Assembly (NCBI GenBank): GCA_963966185.1
Contig: CAWZYM010000331.1
Location: 2,112,501-2,176,500, forward strand
DNA length: 64,000 nucleotides
From: Rhabditoides inermis
Taxonomy: Eukaryota; Nematoda; Chromadorea; Rhabditida; Rhabditidae
Direction: 5' to 3'
The stretch's first letter is position 1; the number at the start of each line of letters is the position of its first letter. Shown here in pieces: positions 1 through 13,500 of this stretch. Made by a program: the position numbers and the translations under genes. Below the pieces are notes generated by a model, which was given only the letters and a program-made list of their open reading frames with translations, was not told where the DNA came from and did no database searches.

Positions 1-37
1 GCGTGGTTGCTCACTTAGTCTCGTACTAGTCACCCAC

Positions 38-113
38 CTGCAACATAGTGCCCTTGTCCATGGCAGGAATCCTGTGCAGCTGTGATGGCGAGAAGAGAGA
101 GGAGGAAGAGCAT
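38..113 (-). CDS. ShK-family secreted protein paralogue, first exon only (runs off the window)
   Basis: The minus strand has an ATG at 113, a signal peptide (MLFLLSLLAITAAQ) and the mature start DSCHGQGHYVA. The exon stops in phase 1 at a GTGGGT donor at 37. It matches exon 1 of the gene at 2528-3608 with one visible residue change (I for S in the signal peptide) and the same exon length, 76 nt. The rest lies left of the window. The product should be exported. By paralogy it probably carries Cys-rich and ShK domains, but none of that is visible here. Confidence 0.72.
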
Positions 114-1025
114 CGTCGTTCGGTGGTGCCAACAAAGTTCTTCGTGGCTTTTTATACTCGCGCATCGCGTTAGCTATATGCGCATGTGTATGCATACCAT
201 TGAATCGCGTAAAGAGAAAGAGAAAGCGCGCGAACGTCACATTTGCGCAGCTTGATCAACCAACTTCCAACTTGGGCCATGTGATCTGTGGCAGTAAGAT
301 GGCATGGCAAATACACGTTCAAGTTGCGCAACCGTCCTTCACTTCTTTATTACTGATGAGTGCTGTATCCATAATTGTAACCCAGCTGTTGCTGACAACT
401 GGTAAGTGGTAATCCACGCACGCCAGTCGTTTGCACAGCTTGAAAAGGCCAACTTTGCGAACGGTTTTTTTCCCGGAACGCAAACAATAATGTGAACGTG
501 GAATGATTGCTTCAACGGCCTCATTCCGACCGAACAATATACGAAAATGTGTGTTTCATGGAGTCTTAGAAGAGAAGACCTGCATGACAAGAAATGACCT
601 GCAGAAACTGAGAACTGTTCAAAGACAAATGGAATGGGACGAAAAATGCTTGGGACAAAATGCCGTGCACGGATATTCGACGACTGACAGAACTGACCTG
701 ACCGATGGACGCGACGCGTGATTGATTGGAATCTTTTTTGGGAAAAGGCAAGGCCCGTCGCCCCTATCGACAGTGGAACGACGAAATGTAAAAGACGATC
801 CAAACCGAAAGGAGGATCTTCGAGAATGAATGAATGAGTGTGGCTGCGGACGCAGATGCAGATGCAACAAGATGTAATAACTGTGTAGTTTGCTTCCCGG
901 CACTACTCTGCGAATGAGAGATGTTTTGAGTTATGATCACATAACGCGATACCGGATAAATTTTGAAAATGATTTTGAATCGGAATGGGAATCGCCCTGC
1001 CGGAACGTGCTCATTTCTTCTGACC

Positions 1026-1151
1026 ATGGGTGCGCGGCGCGGTCTCGCCGACCCTCTCTCACTGCCTCTCTCACTCGCCCTCCTCCTCCTCCTAATTCCA
1101 CTAGCTAACACCATAGCCGCGGATGCGAGGATCATGTGCAGTCCCTTTTAG
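1026..1151 (+). pseudogene. Truncated copy of the first exon of the 266-aa secreted-protein gene
   Basis: ATG at 1026 opens a 41-aa frame starting MGARRGLADPLSLPLSLALL, almost the same as the start of the gene at 4216. Just after the shared ADARIMC residues the sequence diverges to SPF and a TAG stop. The donor and all downstream exons of the intact gene are absent. It encodes at most a cleaved signal peptide and is best read as a broken duplicate. A short secreted peptide is possible but unsupported. Confidence 0.7.
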
Positions 1152-1237
1152 TTGTTGAAGATCATCTTATCGAGCAGTTGATGATGGCAGTAGTGGCCAC
1201 AGCTGACGGTCAAGCACCACTCTCCCATCCCGAAATC

Positions 1238-1306
1238 GTTACTGGAAGCTCTGAACATTGGTTACTGGAAGCTCTGAACTTTGGTTACTGGAAGCTCTGA
1301 ACTTTA
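1238..1306. repeat. Three tandem copies of a 23-bp unit
   Basis: Three adjacent 23-bp copies begin GTTACTGGAAGCTCTGAAC and differ by one or two bases. They lie in 1152-1575, which otherwise shows no gene. Confidence 0.9.
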
Positions 1307-1575
1307 GTCTTCTACTTCGAAGATAAGCTGTTGAGGTTCCATGTTTTTCTGAACCGAATTTTGACCCGTGCTATAGTCCGAGCATGCTTATCAATCAGAA
1401 AGACACAGCCCGATCAGCAACAATAAAAAAACCGAGTGTGGTGTGGAGAATAAATGAAAGAGAAAACTCTACAATGCAGTGTTTCGCTGTTTTTTTTAAC
1501 AAGTATTCAATTATTCAAGTATTCATTTCCAGAATCAAAGACCGATGTGACAGGTTATATCAAACGTAGATAGGT

Positions 1576-2340
1576 TTAGTCTGTAAGTCTTGCTGGATCC
1601 ATGATGATCATCCATTGTTGTGGGTCTTTTCGTGCCATCCTCTGCCAGTTGCTTCCGTAGATCGGATGCGGCCTTCTCGTCGCACGATTCTTCCTTCCAC
1701 GGCTAGAGTACTGCATCATGTCCTCGAGGTCCTTGCTCCATCTGTTCGGGGGACGTCCCTGCCTCCTCTTCTTCTCCTTTGGATACTAGTCCGTCACTTT
1801 GCGGCTCCATCGATCTCCAGATTGAGCCAGTCGTTGTGCCCACTTCGTCTTTCTTTTCGTGGTTAAATGACAAATGTCAGTCAGCTTGGTTTGCTTTCTT
1901 ATCTCCGAGTGTTGAATTAGGTCAAGAAGAGTGACTTGTAGCATTGATCGTTCCTTTCTCCTTTGAACTCGCACCAGTTTCCACTTCTCTTTCTCTTTCA
2001 AAGACCAACATTCCGCACCATAGAGCAGACTTGGGACGACACAGGTGTTGAAGACGCGTCATTTCATATACAGCAACACATTCTTTTCTCGCAGGAAGTA
2101 GCGGTGCTTCTCGAACGCTCCCCAGCCGCTCGTTTTGTTATTTCTGGATTCTCGACGTTTGGGTTGCATGTGAGAACAGCTCCGAGATAGCGGAACTGGT
2201 CGACCACCTCGCACTTCCTTCGAGTGTGAAGTTAGTTCACAGCCGGTCGAACATGGCTACGGTCTTCGTAGGCGAGATCTCCAGGCCGACCTTGTTGCTG
2301 GCCTCGCTGGATAATCTCCTGAGCGGCCTTGCTGCTTCTT
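1576..2340 (-). mobile_element. RTE-like non-LTR retrotransposon, 3' reverse-transcriptase remnant
   Basis: Read on the minus strand from about 2340, this encodes late RT motifs followed by the C-terminal region. They include SNKVGLEISPTKTVAM, YGAECWSLKEKEKWKL, GRPPNRWSKDLEDMM and ARKDPQQW, ending at a TAA at 1576-1578. The GRPP-x-RW and AR-x-x-x-W patterns are typical of RTE-clade LINE C-termini. The frame is broken at several places and the endonuclease and RT core are missing, so this is a dead 5'-truncated copy. It separates the two copies of the duplicated gene pair. The flank at 2341-2527 holds nothing I recognise. Confidence 0.75.
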
Positions 2341-2527
2341 GCTATAATGGCGATGTATGAAAAGTGAGAGATGTACTCCCCGTTCACTTTCACTCCTTTC
2401 TCTTCCCGCTGTTTTAACGTGTTTCACAATCTTGTGCTCTCTATCACGTACATAATTTACCACACATTCGTAAGTAGAGCCGAGTAAAGATATTTCCTCG
2501 TTTTGATATAAAATTTATAACAATATG

Positions 2528-3608
2528 TTAGATTAGTGGCATTATCCGCTTGTCTTGGGGACACTGTTCCTTCATCCGCGTTATGTATGCAGGCGCTTGA
2601 CAGAGACGAAAGTCGCCAGGACAATCAGATACGCCGGTGGCTGGGTTCAACAAGTCCTGGCAAGCTGCAATGAAAAGATCATTTTGCTATGCCTTCTCCC
2701 TGTTTTTCTTAGTTGTCCGCTGAGAGTTGTGATGTCCTTTTTCTTTCCATCACTCACTGCCATGGCCAGGGTAGGGCGTGGGTCCGCAATATCAGCATGT
2801 CTTCGGACACTGTTCTTTCATGATATCCTTGTAAGCTGGCAGTTGACAGAGACGGAAGTCGCCAGGACACTCAGAGACGCCGGTATCTGGGTTCACCAAG
2901 TCCATACAAGCTGAAATGAAAACGTCTTTTCGCTATGTTCCTTTCTTTCTTTTCCGATAGAAATTGTTTGTTTCCATAACCCACTGTTAGGGCCAGGGAT
3001 AAGCATCGTGACTCCACAGTATCTGCAAGTATTTGGGCACTGTTGCTTCATTAAGTCCGTGTACCTGGGGTTGGTACAAAGGTACTTGAGGTTGGGACAG
3101 TCGGACACGTCCTTGCACGTGCCTGAAAGGTTTGGAATGAGAGAGGAAGGGAGAGAGGTGGAGGATGGAGGAATAGAAAGGAAAGAAGAGAAAGAGAGAG
3201 GAGAGACACACCAGCGGGAGTGAAAGTGGTGGTGACAGGTGTAGTCGCTGTCGTAATAGGAAGTGTAATCGTTGTTGTTTGAGGAGGAGGTGTAGTCGGT
3301 GTTGTAGGACGAATTGTGGTTAGAGGCGAACAGCACGCAGTACCAGTGCCGTTGCTATAGCACTTGGTACCTGAAGATTCTCTCTCTCTCTCATTTCTCT
3401 TTCTTCCCTCCTTCCCTTCCCCCTCCCTCACCTGCCGGTACATTATCCGTGGGGCAGAAACAATCCGCACACGTGGTTCCCAGGATGCAGTCTGTGCGTG
3501 GTTGCTCAGTTAGTCTCATACCAGTCACCCACCTGCAACATAGTGCCCTTGCCCATGGCAGGAATCCTGTGCAGCTGTGCTGGCGAGAAGAGAGAGGAGG
3601 AAGAGCAT
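2528..3608 (-). CDS. Secreted mucin-like ShK-domain protein; second ShK repeat carries an in-frame TGA
   Basis: Exons on the minus strand: 3533-3608, 3432-3491, 3212-3370, 2985-3122, 2758-2910 and 2528-2664, all joined in phase 1. The product starts with a signal peptide (MLFLLSLLASTAAQ). A Cys-rich segment (DCILGTTCADCFCP) and a Thr/Pro-rich, probably O-glycosylated linker follow. A complete ShK domain comes next, with CKDVSDCPNLKYLC, then QQCPNTCRYC. Exon 5 encodes a second ShK repeat (EQCPKTC-stop-YCG), interrupted by TGA at 2792-2794, although the frame and donor beyond it are intact. Exon 6 holds a third repeat that loses its last cysteines. Translation ends at 183 aa, or at 240 aa if the TGA is ignored. 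ShK domains are small disulfide modules common in nematode secreted proteins and astacins. The role is unknown. This is either a truncated gene or one that is decaying at its 3' end. Confidence 0.75.
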
Positions 3609-4345
3609 CGTCGTTCGGTGGTGGCAACAACGTTCTCCGTGGTCTTTTATAACCGCGGATTGCTTTATGTATTTTTATTCTTTTGTTCATACCATTGAAT
3701 TACGAAAAGCGGGAGCCTGCGAAAAGCAAATTTGCGCAGCTTGATCGACCAACTTGGTAAGGTTATCTGTGACAGTTGTATGGTGACATATCACAAATAC
3801 CCTCATGATGGGCAACCATACTTACTTCTTCTTTATTTGTGAGTGTAGTATTCATAATTGTAGCCCATGTTGTTATAGCTGGCAATTGGCAAGTGGTAAT
3901 CCACGCACGCCATTGGTTTGCACAGCTTGAAAAGGCCAACTTTGCGAACGGTTTTTTTCCCGGAACGCAAACAATAATGTGTAAGTGGAACGATCGCATC
4001 ATTCATCATCATTTCGACCAAACATCATACGAAATTGTGTTACTTGTGAAGTAACTCGGTGAGAATGGGGATCATTTAATGGAGACGTGCACAGTATTGT
4101 CGAGACCGCATCTACGGCATCATTCCGACCAATTCGGAATGTTGAAACATTATACGATGCGTTTGTCGGTCGGAATGAGAATCGCCCTATTGGAACGTGC
4201 TCATTTCTTCTGACCATGTGTGCGCGGCGCGGTCTCGCCGACCCTCTCCCACTGCCTCTCTCACTCGCCCTCCTCCTCCTCCTACTTCCACTCACTGCTG
4301 CCGTGATAACCGCGGATGCGAGGATCATGTGCGACAACCACGTCT
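3495..4345. repeat. Tandem duplication, copy 2 (divergent gene-pair block)
   Basis: This is the direct counterpart of 1-1151. It keeps ShK exon 1 at the left, about 600 bp of shared upstream region (3609-4215) and the first exon of the 266-aa gene at the right. The two genes are head to head and probably share a promoter region. I see no further gene in 3609-4215, and no TATA box I can defend. Confidence 0.8.
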
Positions 4346-5116
4346 CGTGTGGCGTCGAGCCGGGGTGGGTGAGGGAGAGAGGGAGGGAGAGAGGAGGGAG
4401 GTAGACAGAGGGGGGGAAACCGATAGTTGGAACGCATATGATCAGCTCATGCCATCAACATCAATGTATGCCAAAGATCCCTCTATTCAGTCGTGTGTGG
4501 CTCGTTCGTCGCGAGGCGGCGCGCCACTTCGAACAGCTCGAGTCGTTCCGCAAGCAGCACACCATTTCCCGCAGGACAATGTGGAAGGCGTACGAGGTAC
4601 GGTAGCCTACCGTTTACCTAAGCCCTTCTCAGACGACCCTCGAGCCGAGCGAGCAGGATCGGCAGCGCGACCGCGTCATTGAACGGCTCCAGAATCGGTA
4701 CAGTAGTCTTAGCGTAACCTATGAAGCTCAGTCAACTTCTAACCTCTCACGTTTATTGCACTCTCCATGTGTCTCGCTTTTGGAAGAGAGAGAGACTTTC
4801 TGGTTGCGAGTTGCGAGTTTAGCTCAATTTCTTCAGCTTCACCCCGGCGATCTTCGCAAACTCGATACTATCTATTAATTTTAGGCACAGTAATCTTACC
4901 TGACATAGCTCCTCTTCAGCCTAGCGATCTTTGCGAACACGATACTATGCATGTCGTAGTGATCTTACCATAGTACTATTACCGTAACCCGTAACCTGGC
5001 TTATAGTCTGAATCTGCGAGTGCGCCTTTGGCCAGGCGCTCAGCAGCCGAAAAAAGCGGATGTTGAGCACGCGGCGCGGACCTGTCCCTAACTTTTATGG
5101 CACTCACTTTCGTTTT

Positions 5117-5161
<45 letters not shown>

Positions 5162-6270
5162 CTTAATTAGCCCCCCCCCCTCTTTCCGTAGTAGTCTTAC
5201 CACAGTAATCTTACCGTAATCTGTCCTAGCTCATTTTCTAGCCCGGCGGTGTTCGCGAACGCGTCGCTGGAGCTGCGTCGGCGGATGCGGCGCATTCTGT
5301 GTCGAGACGAGACGACGGCGGGGCATCTGCTGGACGCCGGCGACGACTGGCCCACTGCTTGCACCTGGGAGAGCAAGAGTCGGTGGAACATTGCAATTGT
5401 TTTGATCACTCACTATTATTTATTAAACACGCTACCGTTCTTCTTACTATGCTCACCGTTTGAAACGTATAGCATATGTGATTTCGACTCTCTTGTCAGT
5501 CGTAAGTCATTAGCGAAAATATGACGGTTACTTTTATACATGAACAATCTTAACATTTTGAGACTGTTGTGGAAAGTATTGGAACATCTGGATTACATAT
5601 ACGTATGAACTCGCAAACATAATGCGCGTCGCATGTCTTTCTCGATTCCCCAGTCAGACACTCGAAGAGTACAAGAAAAGAGTGCGCGCAGGTCGGGTGC
5701 CGACGATCCTCGCGCGACGGCGGCTTAGCCAAGGGCACACTCGCAGACTATTCGTTCAGTGTCGGCCCCGTCCTCTCCAGCCACTCCCGGCAGTGCGGCA
5801 GTGTGCGCGCCCGTCCCACCCCAACTCGCAGACACGCCTTTCGAATATGTCGACGCAGAGGTACTCTCTCTCCCTATCTCTCTCTCCCTTCTCTCTCTCT
5901 CTCCCTTTCTTTTCAACCCTCTTCAGACTTGGCGCGTCCGCGTACAGTCTTTCCGCGAGCGCATCGGCTGCGACGTCAAGGAGATCGACATGGCGAAGGT
6001 ATCGATTGATTTTATCGATTGATTGTATCGATTGATTAGAAGGTGGATGAGCTGTTCGTGTGCACGGAGAGGTGTATGCAGGCGGGAGTGGGTGAGTGTG
6101 GAGAGAGAGGGGGGATGGGGGAGAGTGAGAGAGAGAGAGGAAGGGAGAAAGAGGAGGAAGACAGAGACAGAGACAGAGAGAAACTCTTTCCAGGCTACTT
6201 TGCTTCCGTCCTTATGCTGTTCACATTGTCCGCCTCGTTCACAGTTTGCTTCCTCGTTCCGCCAGTATAA
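4216..6270 (+). CDS. Small secreted protein with hydrophobic C-terminal tail, possibly GPI-anchored (family not recognised)
   Basis: Nine exons: 4216-4364, 4491-4596, 4633-4697, 5242-5382, 5654-5691, 5760-5860, 5927-5998, 6040-6091 and 6194-6270. All junctions keep frame and sum to 266 aa plus TAA. Introns range from 36 to 544 nt. The product starts with an Arg-rich n-region and a strong Leu-rich signal peptide. A charged Arg/Glu-rich body follows (EQLESFRKQH, LELRRRMRRILC), with an NAS glycosylation site, a Pro/Ala-rich segment and a second Cys pair (CTERC). The last residues are hydrophobic with no charged tail (YFASVLMLFTL to VPPV-stop), as in GPI-attachment signals; a type I membrane anchor is the alternative. 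The start is the ATG just before the signal peptide. The donor of exon 4 (GTGGAA) and acceptor of exon 8 are the least certain junctions. It is divergent from the ShK gene. I do not recognise the family. Confidence 0.7.
4821..4950 (+). repeat. Decayed tandem copies of the exon-4 acceptor and exon start, inside intron 3
   Basis: Segments starting near 4821 and 4907 resemble the true acceptor and start of exon 4 at 5229-5275. They share AGCTC, a pyrimidine run, CAG or TAG, then a CGGCG/TCGCGAAC-like stretch. Each upstream copy is followed by GATACTAT, and the segments are separated by related CAGTAATCTTACC sequence. They look like old tandem duplications that leave two decoy splice acceptors in the intron. 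Confidence 0.5.
5119..5159. repeat. (GA)n microsatellite in intron 3
   Basis: An almost pure GA dinucleotide run. Similar tracts interrupt introns of nearly every gene in 1-18 kb, including about 7050-7122, 9031-9072, 13455-13500, 16483-16610, 16930-16994 and 17838-17904. Confidence 0.9.
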
Positions 6271-6329
6271 CCATCAAATCAATAACCAATCGATAAACGC
6301 GTACTCGTCACCTACTGATGCCAAGACAC

Positions 6330-6335
6330 AATAAA
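6330..6335 (+). terminator. Polyadenylation signal AATAAA
   Basis: A canonical AATAAA lies 60 bases after the TAA of the 266-aa gene, which supports that stop codon as the true gene end. Confidence 0.6.
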
Positions 6336-6542
6336 TCATTTGCAAATAACGTGTTGTATTGATTGACATTGGTGAACCGAGCTGAACGAAGACTCTGGAA
6401 AGGGGTGGGAACGAAAAGGTCAACGCCCGGCTATTGTTCCGTCTGCCGGCAACTCGCAACATGTGTGTATCGCTGGTGTGCCAATCTCAGACGCTGGACA
6501 CTAGACAGCAATCGTAGACCCAATCCACATCCTATCTAGACT

Positions 6543-7017
6543 ATGCGGTTCTGTATAGCCGCCGTTCCTACCGGTTGGACGTGCAGCGACGATGTCATAG
6601 AGGTGAGTTGTGATTAGTCCGTTTCATTTCGACCCTTTCGTTCACGCTTTGCTTGCGGTGCGCCTAAGTATAGCCTGCGCCAGAGCGATGGTTTTCGATC
6701 TACCTCGCTTGCAGTTCGAAATACGGTGCCATAACCGTCTGCCTCTCTTGTTTCGCGCGCTGATGCCGAGAGCTGACTCTCCGTCTTCCTCTGATCTACC
6801 CCACAGCGCGGAACTTATTGCGAGCATAGAACTATACACACATCTTGACTCGGAACGGTCTTTGAAACCTTTTACCGTCAGCATCTGTCCGCTCTCACTT
6901 CCGGCCGAGTCTATATGTGCGAGGCGAGGACGTACCAACTGGAACTCGCTGCATGCAATGAATCTCCCGAGAAGAGAGCTGAACCACCGAGGGACAGAGT
7001 GTCTCTGTCTCAAGTGA
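6543..7017 (+). CDS. Uncertain two-exon gene model; possible 5' end of the zinc-module gene
   Basis: ATG at 6543 opens MRFCIAAVPTGWTCSDDVIE, followed by a good GTGAGT donor at 6603. A CTTGCAG acceptor leads to an open frame from 6715 to a TGA at 7015-7017. Alternatively, a weak donor at 6858 ends exon 2 in the phase (2) needed by the first visible zinc-module exon at 7647. That would make this the 5' end of the left-arm gene. Other frames are also open in the GC-rich part, so coding status is unsure. The stretch 6271-6542 upstream shows nothing apart from the poly(A) signal at 6330, and 7018-7248 holds GA tracts and a possible small exon. Confidence 0.35.
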
Positions 7018-7074
7018 TCCCCGCCGGAGACTATACCTGTGGGGTGGGCAAGAGAGAGAGAGAGAGAGAGAGAT

Positions 7075-7117
<43 letters not shown>

Positions 7118-7248
7118 GAGAGTCCTTCAGATTTGTCGCATCACCATCACCCTCCCCTCTCCGGCGCTGCTCTCATCGAATCCCCTCCTCGACCACTCGC
7201 TCCTTCACATCAAACGACGCTGTGTGAATAGTCTTGATTTTTATTCAA

Positions 7249-7543
7249 GGGAGTGTACACTCTGAATTTCAAAGTTGAGTTAGCACCGGGATGTGAAATT
7301 ACTTATATTGAAAACCACTCAGTTTTGTCAATACAACTATTTGCTGAAAATGTCTGCAAGTTGGTGAAAATTGAGCTCAAAATGTGTCAAAATGCAGAAA
7401 TTGGTGCCAATTTTTAAGTTCGAATTTTTCACCGACTCATAGGTATCTCCGACACATAGTTGCATTGTCAAACGTACATCATTTTCAACAGTTTTTCACA
7501 TCCCGGTGCTAACTCAACTTCGAAAATCAGAGTGTACACTCCC
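7249..7543. mobile_element. MITE with terminal inverted repeats of about 50 bp
   Basis: The ends are inverted copies beginning GGGAGTGTACACTCTGA and running through GAGTTAGCACCGGGATGTG, with a few mismatches over about 50 bp. The body is 295 bp, has no ORF, and is AT-rich. Flanks read TTCAA and TTTAA, a possible imperfect 5-bp target duplication. I cannot assign a transposase superfamily. The left arm of the large inverted repeat begins inside this element at 7407. Confidence 0.8.
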
Positions 7544-7646
7544 TTTAATGTTTGTCAGTCGTCACATAACACCACACATGAATGACAAATATGTAGCTGT
7601 CCTTGGGAAAATCGGTGTGAGCAATCTCATGTCTCTTCTATTGCAG

Positions 7647-9028
7647 GCCGGTACCCGGTACGCGTGCACGCAATGTCGATGGGCGCAGAATGGTCGGTGA
7701 AGGGATTCGCTAGTTCTCCCGATAAATGATACTCTTCATTTTGCCAAAGAGACGCGTGTAACACAACACAAAATCGCGTCAACTCGTATATCCAACGATT
7801 TCGCATTTCGAATGTGCTTCTGGAAAATTGAACAGGGTGTTTTCACTGTCAGCGCCGTGATACCGTTTTCAGACGCTGTTCGCGAGCGCGCGCACCGCGC
7901 CACTGGACACGAAATCATCGACCGCACACAGACACGCAAATGTACGGTATTATCAATAATACTAAATTATTATAACATATGTAATACAATAGTAAGTATG
8001 TTCACTGTTCAGCGTTCGCTTGGATCCGATGCGCCGACGGGTCGTGGAAGTGGAAAGAGAAACGGGAGAAGAACAAATTCGTATGTGTTTTGACGTGTGT
8101 AGTTCTATTTTTTTTAATATTTCATGTTGTGTATCATAATCTTCCGTCAATTTTTCTCATAGGTCTTTTGGAGATAAGGTTCTTGAGTCCTTTTGCACCT
8201 ACTTCGAGTTTCACGATCAGTTCCACGCGCTGTCGACAAGCTTTCCCGATCTGCCGCGTCTAATCGAGGAGAACAAAGGAGACGCCAACATCGAAGAGGA
8301 GACGGTGGAACAGGAGGAGGTGAGAGGATTGAGTCAGTCACATGCACGAGGATATGTAAATCTGGGATCATTTGATTGATTTAAAAAAAATGAAAAAAAA
8401 AACAAACCCGATCCTTTTTTGTTACTACACCTACTTTTTAATGCGTTTTCTGGGATCGTGAAAACGCACAAATCAGTTCGCATAGAGTTGCCGACGCGTC
8501 GAATCCGCTCGTGGTGCGCGCGGAGGTGGCGTGGCACACTTTTGTTGTTGATGATGAGATGTGATATTCAGTAGAAACAGGTTATTCCGACGTTTCGCTT
8601 TTATGGCATTATCAGAGAGAGCATTACCTCAAACCTGGGTGATTGGTACGCACACATGTCAGCCAGCTGCGAAGGTAACCCGCAGGGTAGGCCACCCACG
8701 GGCGCGTTATTGCGAAAATAGGCCAGATACCGTCGTTGAAAAATCGTTGGGCTATGGTGTAGTGCCGTAGTCCTCCTTCGACCCCCTCCGCAGAGTGAAT
8801 CTCTTGAATCGAGGGTATACCTTTACCTTTACCTTTACATGTCAGCCAGAAGTAGTCGCTGTGGACGAGGAGATCACGTGTGCGTTGTGTGGGATGGACT
8901 CGTTCACGCGAAGTGTGGTGACCTGTCGACCGCGCATGTTCAATCACAGCTGCACCCATGTGGACGGCCAGTTCGGGCCGCGATACAAGTGCCGCCACTG
9001 CGACCATTCCACATCCAGTGAGTATGTG

Positions 9029-9078
<50 letters not shown>

Positions 9079-9726
9079 TCATATCAAGTATTTTGATACT
9101 ATATGTCATAGGCTACCAAACGCACTGGGCACATCGCGACAAGTTCAAGCACACCGCGGTGGACCGGACGCGCAGCACGGATGATGTCGAGGTGAGATGC
9201 AATATAGAGAAGAAAGTGTAGTTTGTGTAGAGCATTGACTCCCCCCTCTCCTTCTTGTCGAAATTGAAGCAACCCTGGCTAGCCTCTATCATTCGAATCT
9301 GGTTTTCGTCCCGAATATCAATAGAACAAACTGTCAGCCAAAGACGAACGCAGCTGAGCGAGCGAAACTTGAGAAAAACAAACTGCAACAAATTGTCGGA
9401 CCAATATAGCTGGAACTGTAGAATAATGCCGTCTTTCAGTACCTCTCCGCCTGCCTTCGCTCGTTCCGCGACTGCTTTCCAAAAGAGCAGGTGCCGACGA
9501 GGCTGGAGCGGAAGGTGAAGCTACTGACTCGCGACCGACCGCCCTCACCCAACCCACCAGCACCAATCATATACCGGGTATGGGTCTCGCTCTTTCTCTC
9601 TCTATATCTCTCTATCTCTATCTCTATCTCTCTCTCGGTACAGTATCCTTTCCAGAAACGCCGCCGCAAGAGTCAGCCGTTCGTGCCGAAACGCTTTCAG
9701 CCGCCAACAAAGATGGAGCACGAATG

Positions 9727-9730
<4 letters not shown>
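7647..9730 (+). pseudogene. Truncated mirror copy of the zinc-module gene (left arm)
   Basis: Exons 7647-7692, 7836-7946, 8013-8080, 8163-8319, 8846-9017, 9112-9191, 9338-9394, 9440-9577 and 9644-9730 join in frame through 305 codons. They encode the first module (ITCALCGMDSF, NHSCTHVDG, YKCRHCDH) and a basic segment ([13 protein letters not shown]), then stop at a GTTAG donor at 9731. Beyond that lies the spacer in the opposite orientation, so no 3' exons are available on this strand. It is either a broken duplicate or the original locus cut by inversion of the spacer. Its 5' side may extend to 6543. Confidence 0.6.
8561..8625 (-). other. Possible Penelope-like element tail with a hammerhead-like motif (left arm)
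   Basis: Read on the minus strand this contains CTGATAATGCC, a short loop, then GCGAAACGTCGGAATAA. The order CTGA(T)-stem-GAAAC with a following CGTCG-AATAA resembles the minimal hammerhead motif in Penelope-like element termini. The core CTGATAA departs from the canonical CTGATGA, and no GIY-YIG or RT sequence is nearby. The surrounding intron (8320-8845) shows no other gene except a possible 12-nt microexon at 8663-8674. The right arm carries the same sequence at 11874-11938. Confidence 0.35.
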
Positions 9731-12851
<3,121 letters not shown>

Positions 12852-12954
12852 CTGCAATAGAAGAGACATGAGATTGCTCACACCGATTTTCCCAAGGACA
12901 GCTACATATTTGTCATTCATGTGTGGTGTTATGTGACGACTGACAAACATTAAA

Positions 12955-13091
12955 GGGAGTGTACACTCTAGTTTTCGAAGTTGAGTTAGCACCGGGATGT
13001 GAAAAACTGTTGAAAATGATGTACGTTTGACAATGCAACTATGTGTCGGAGATACCTATGAGTCGGTGAAAAATTCGAACTTAAAAATTGG
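12955..13091. mobile_element. Half MITE at the outer end of the right arm
   Basis: This is the mirror of 7407-7543: one terminal repeat plus part of the interior, cut off exactly where the inverted repeat ends. Sequence from 13092 onward is unrelated to the MITE. Confidence 0.85.
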
Positions 13092-13459
13092 ACAATATAT
13101 ATTTTTTCATAATGGAAAACAATTCTACATTTGAATACCAAAATGCAAACGTGACATTACCCTAACCTGGCGCCCTTTCTTTTTGGGCTATGAAAACGAC
13201 TGTCTACCTAGGGAGCGGGCTATTGTGTATGAGAGAGATGCGGTCCAGATCTTTAATGTGTTTTATACGAGTTCAACAATCTTAATTGCACTCTCCACCT
13301 CTCACTCACGTCCTCAACCTGCACTTACGCAACAACTAGTGGGAGAAGCTATCTGCGCGCGGGCCCGGGCTCTGTTACACTGCTTCCATCTGCGAACCGC
13401 CAGTGTACCATAAGCAAATGTCACAGTACGCGCGCTCTCCTTTTCTTTCTCTTTTATTT

Positions 13460-13500
<41 letters not shown>

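Larger units (their letters stand above)
1..1151. repeat. Tandem duplication, copy 1 (divergent gene-pair block)
   Basis: This block matches 3495-4345 in the same orientation. It covers exon 1 of a ShK gene, the intergenic region and exon 1 of the hydrophobic-tail secreted gene. Copy 1 carries about 300 extra bases in the intergenic part, around 530-830, that I cannot match in copy 2. Outside the two exons I see no gene in 114-1025. A conserved stretch at about 400-520 corresponds to 3890-3990. Confidence 0.8.

Noticed and set aside
6642..7013. 123-aa minus-strand frame opposite the 6543-7017 model
   Set aside because: No splice sites, start context or homology, and it mirrors the GC-rich plus frame.
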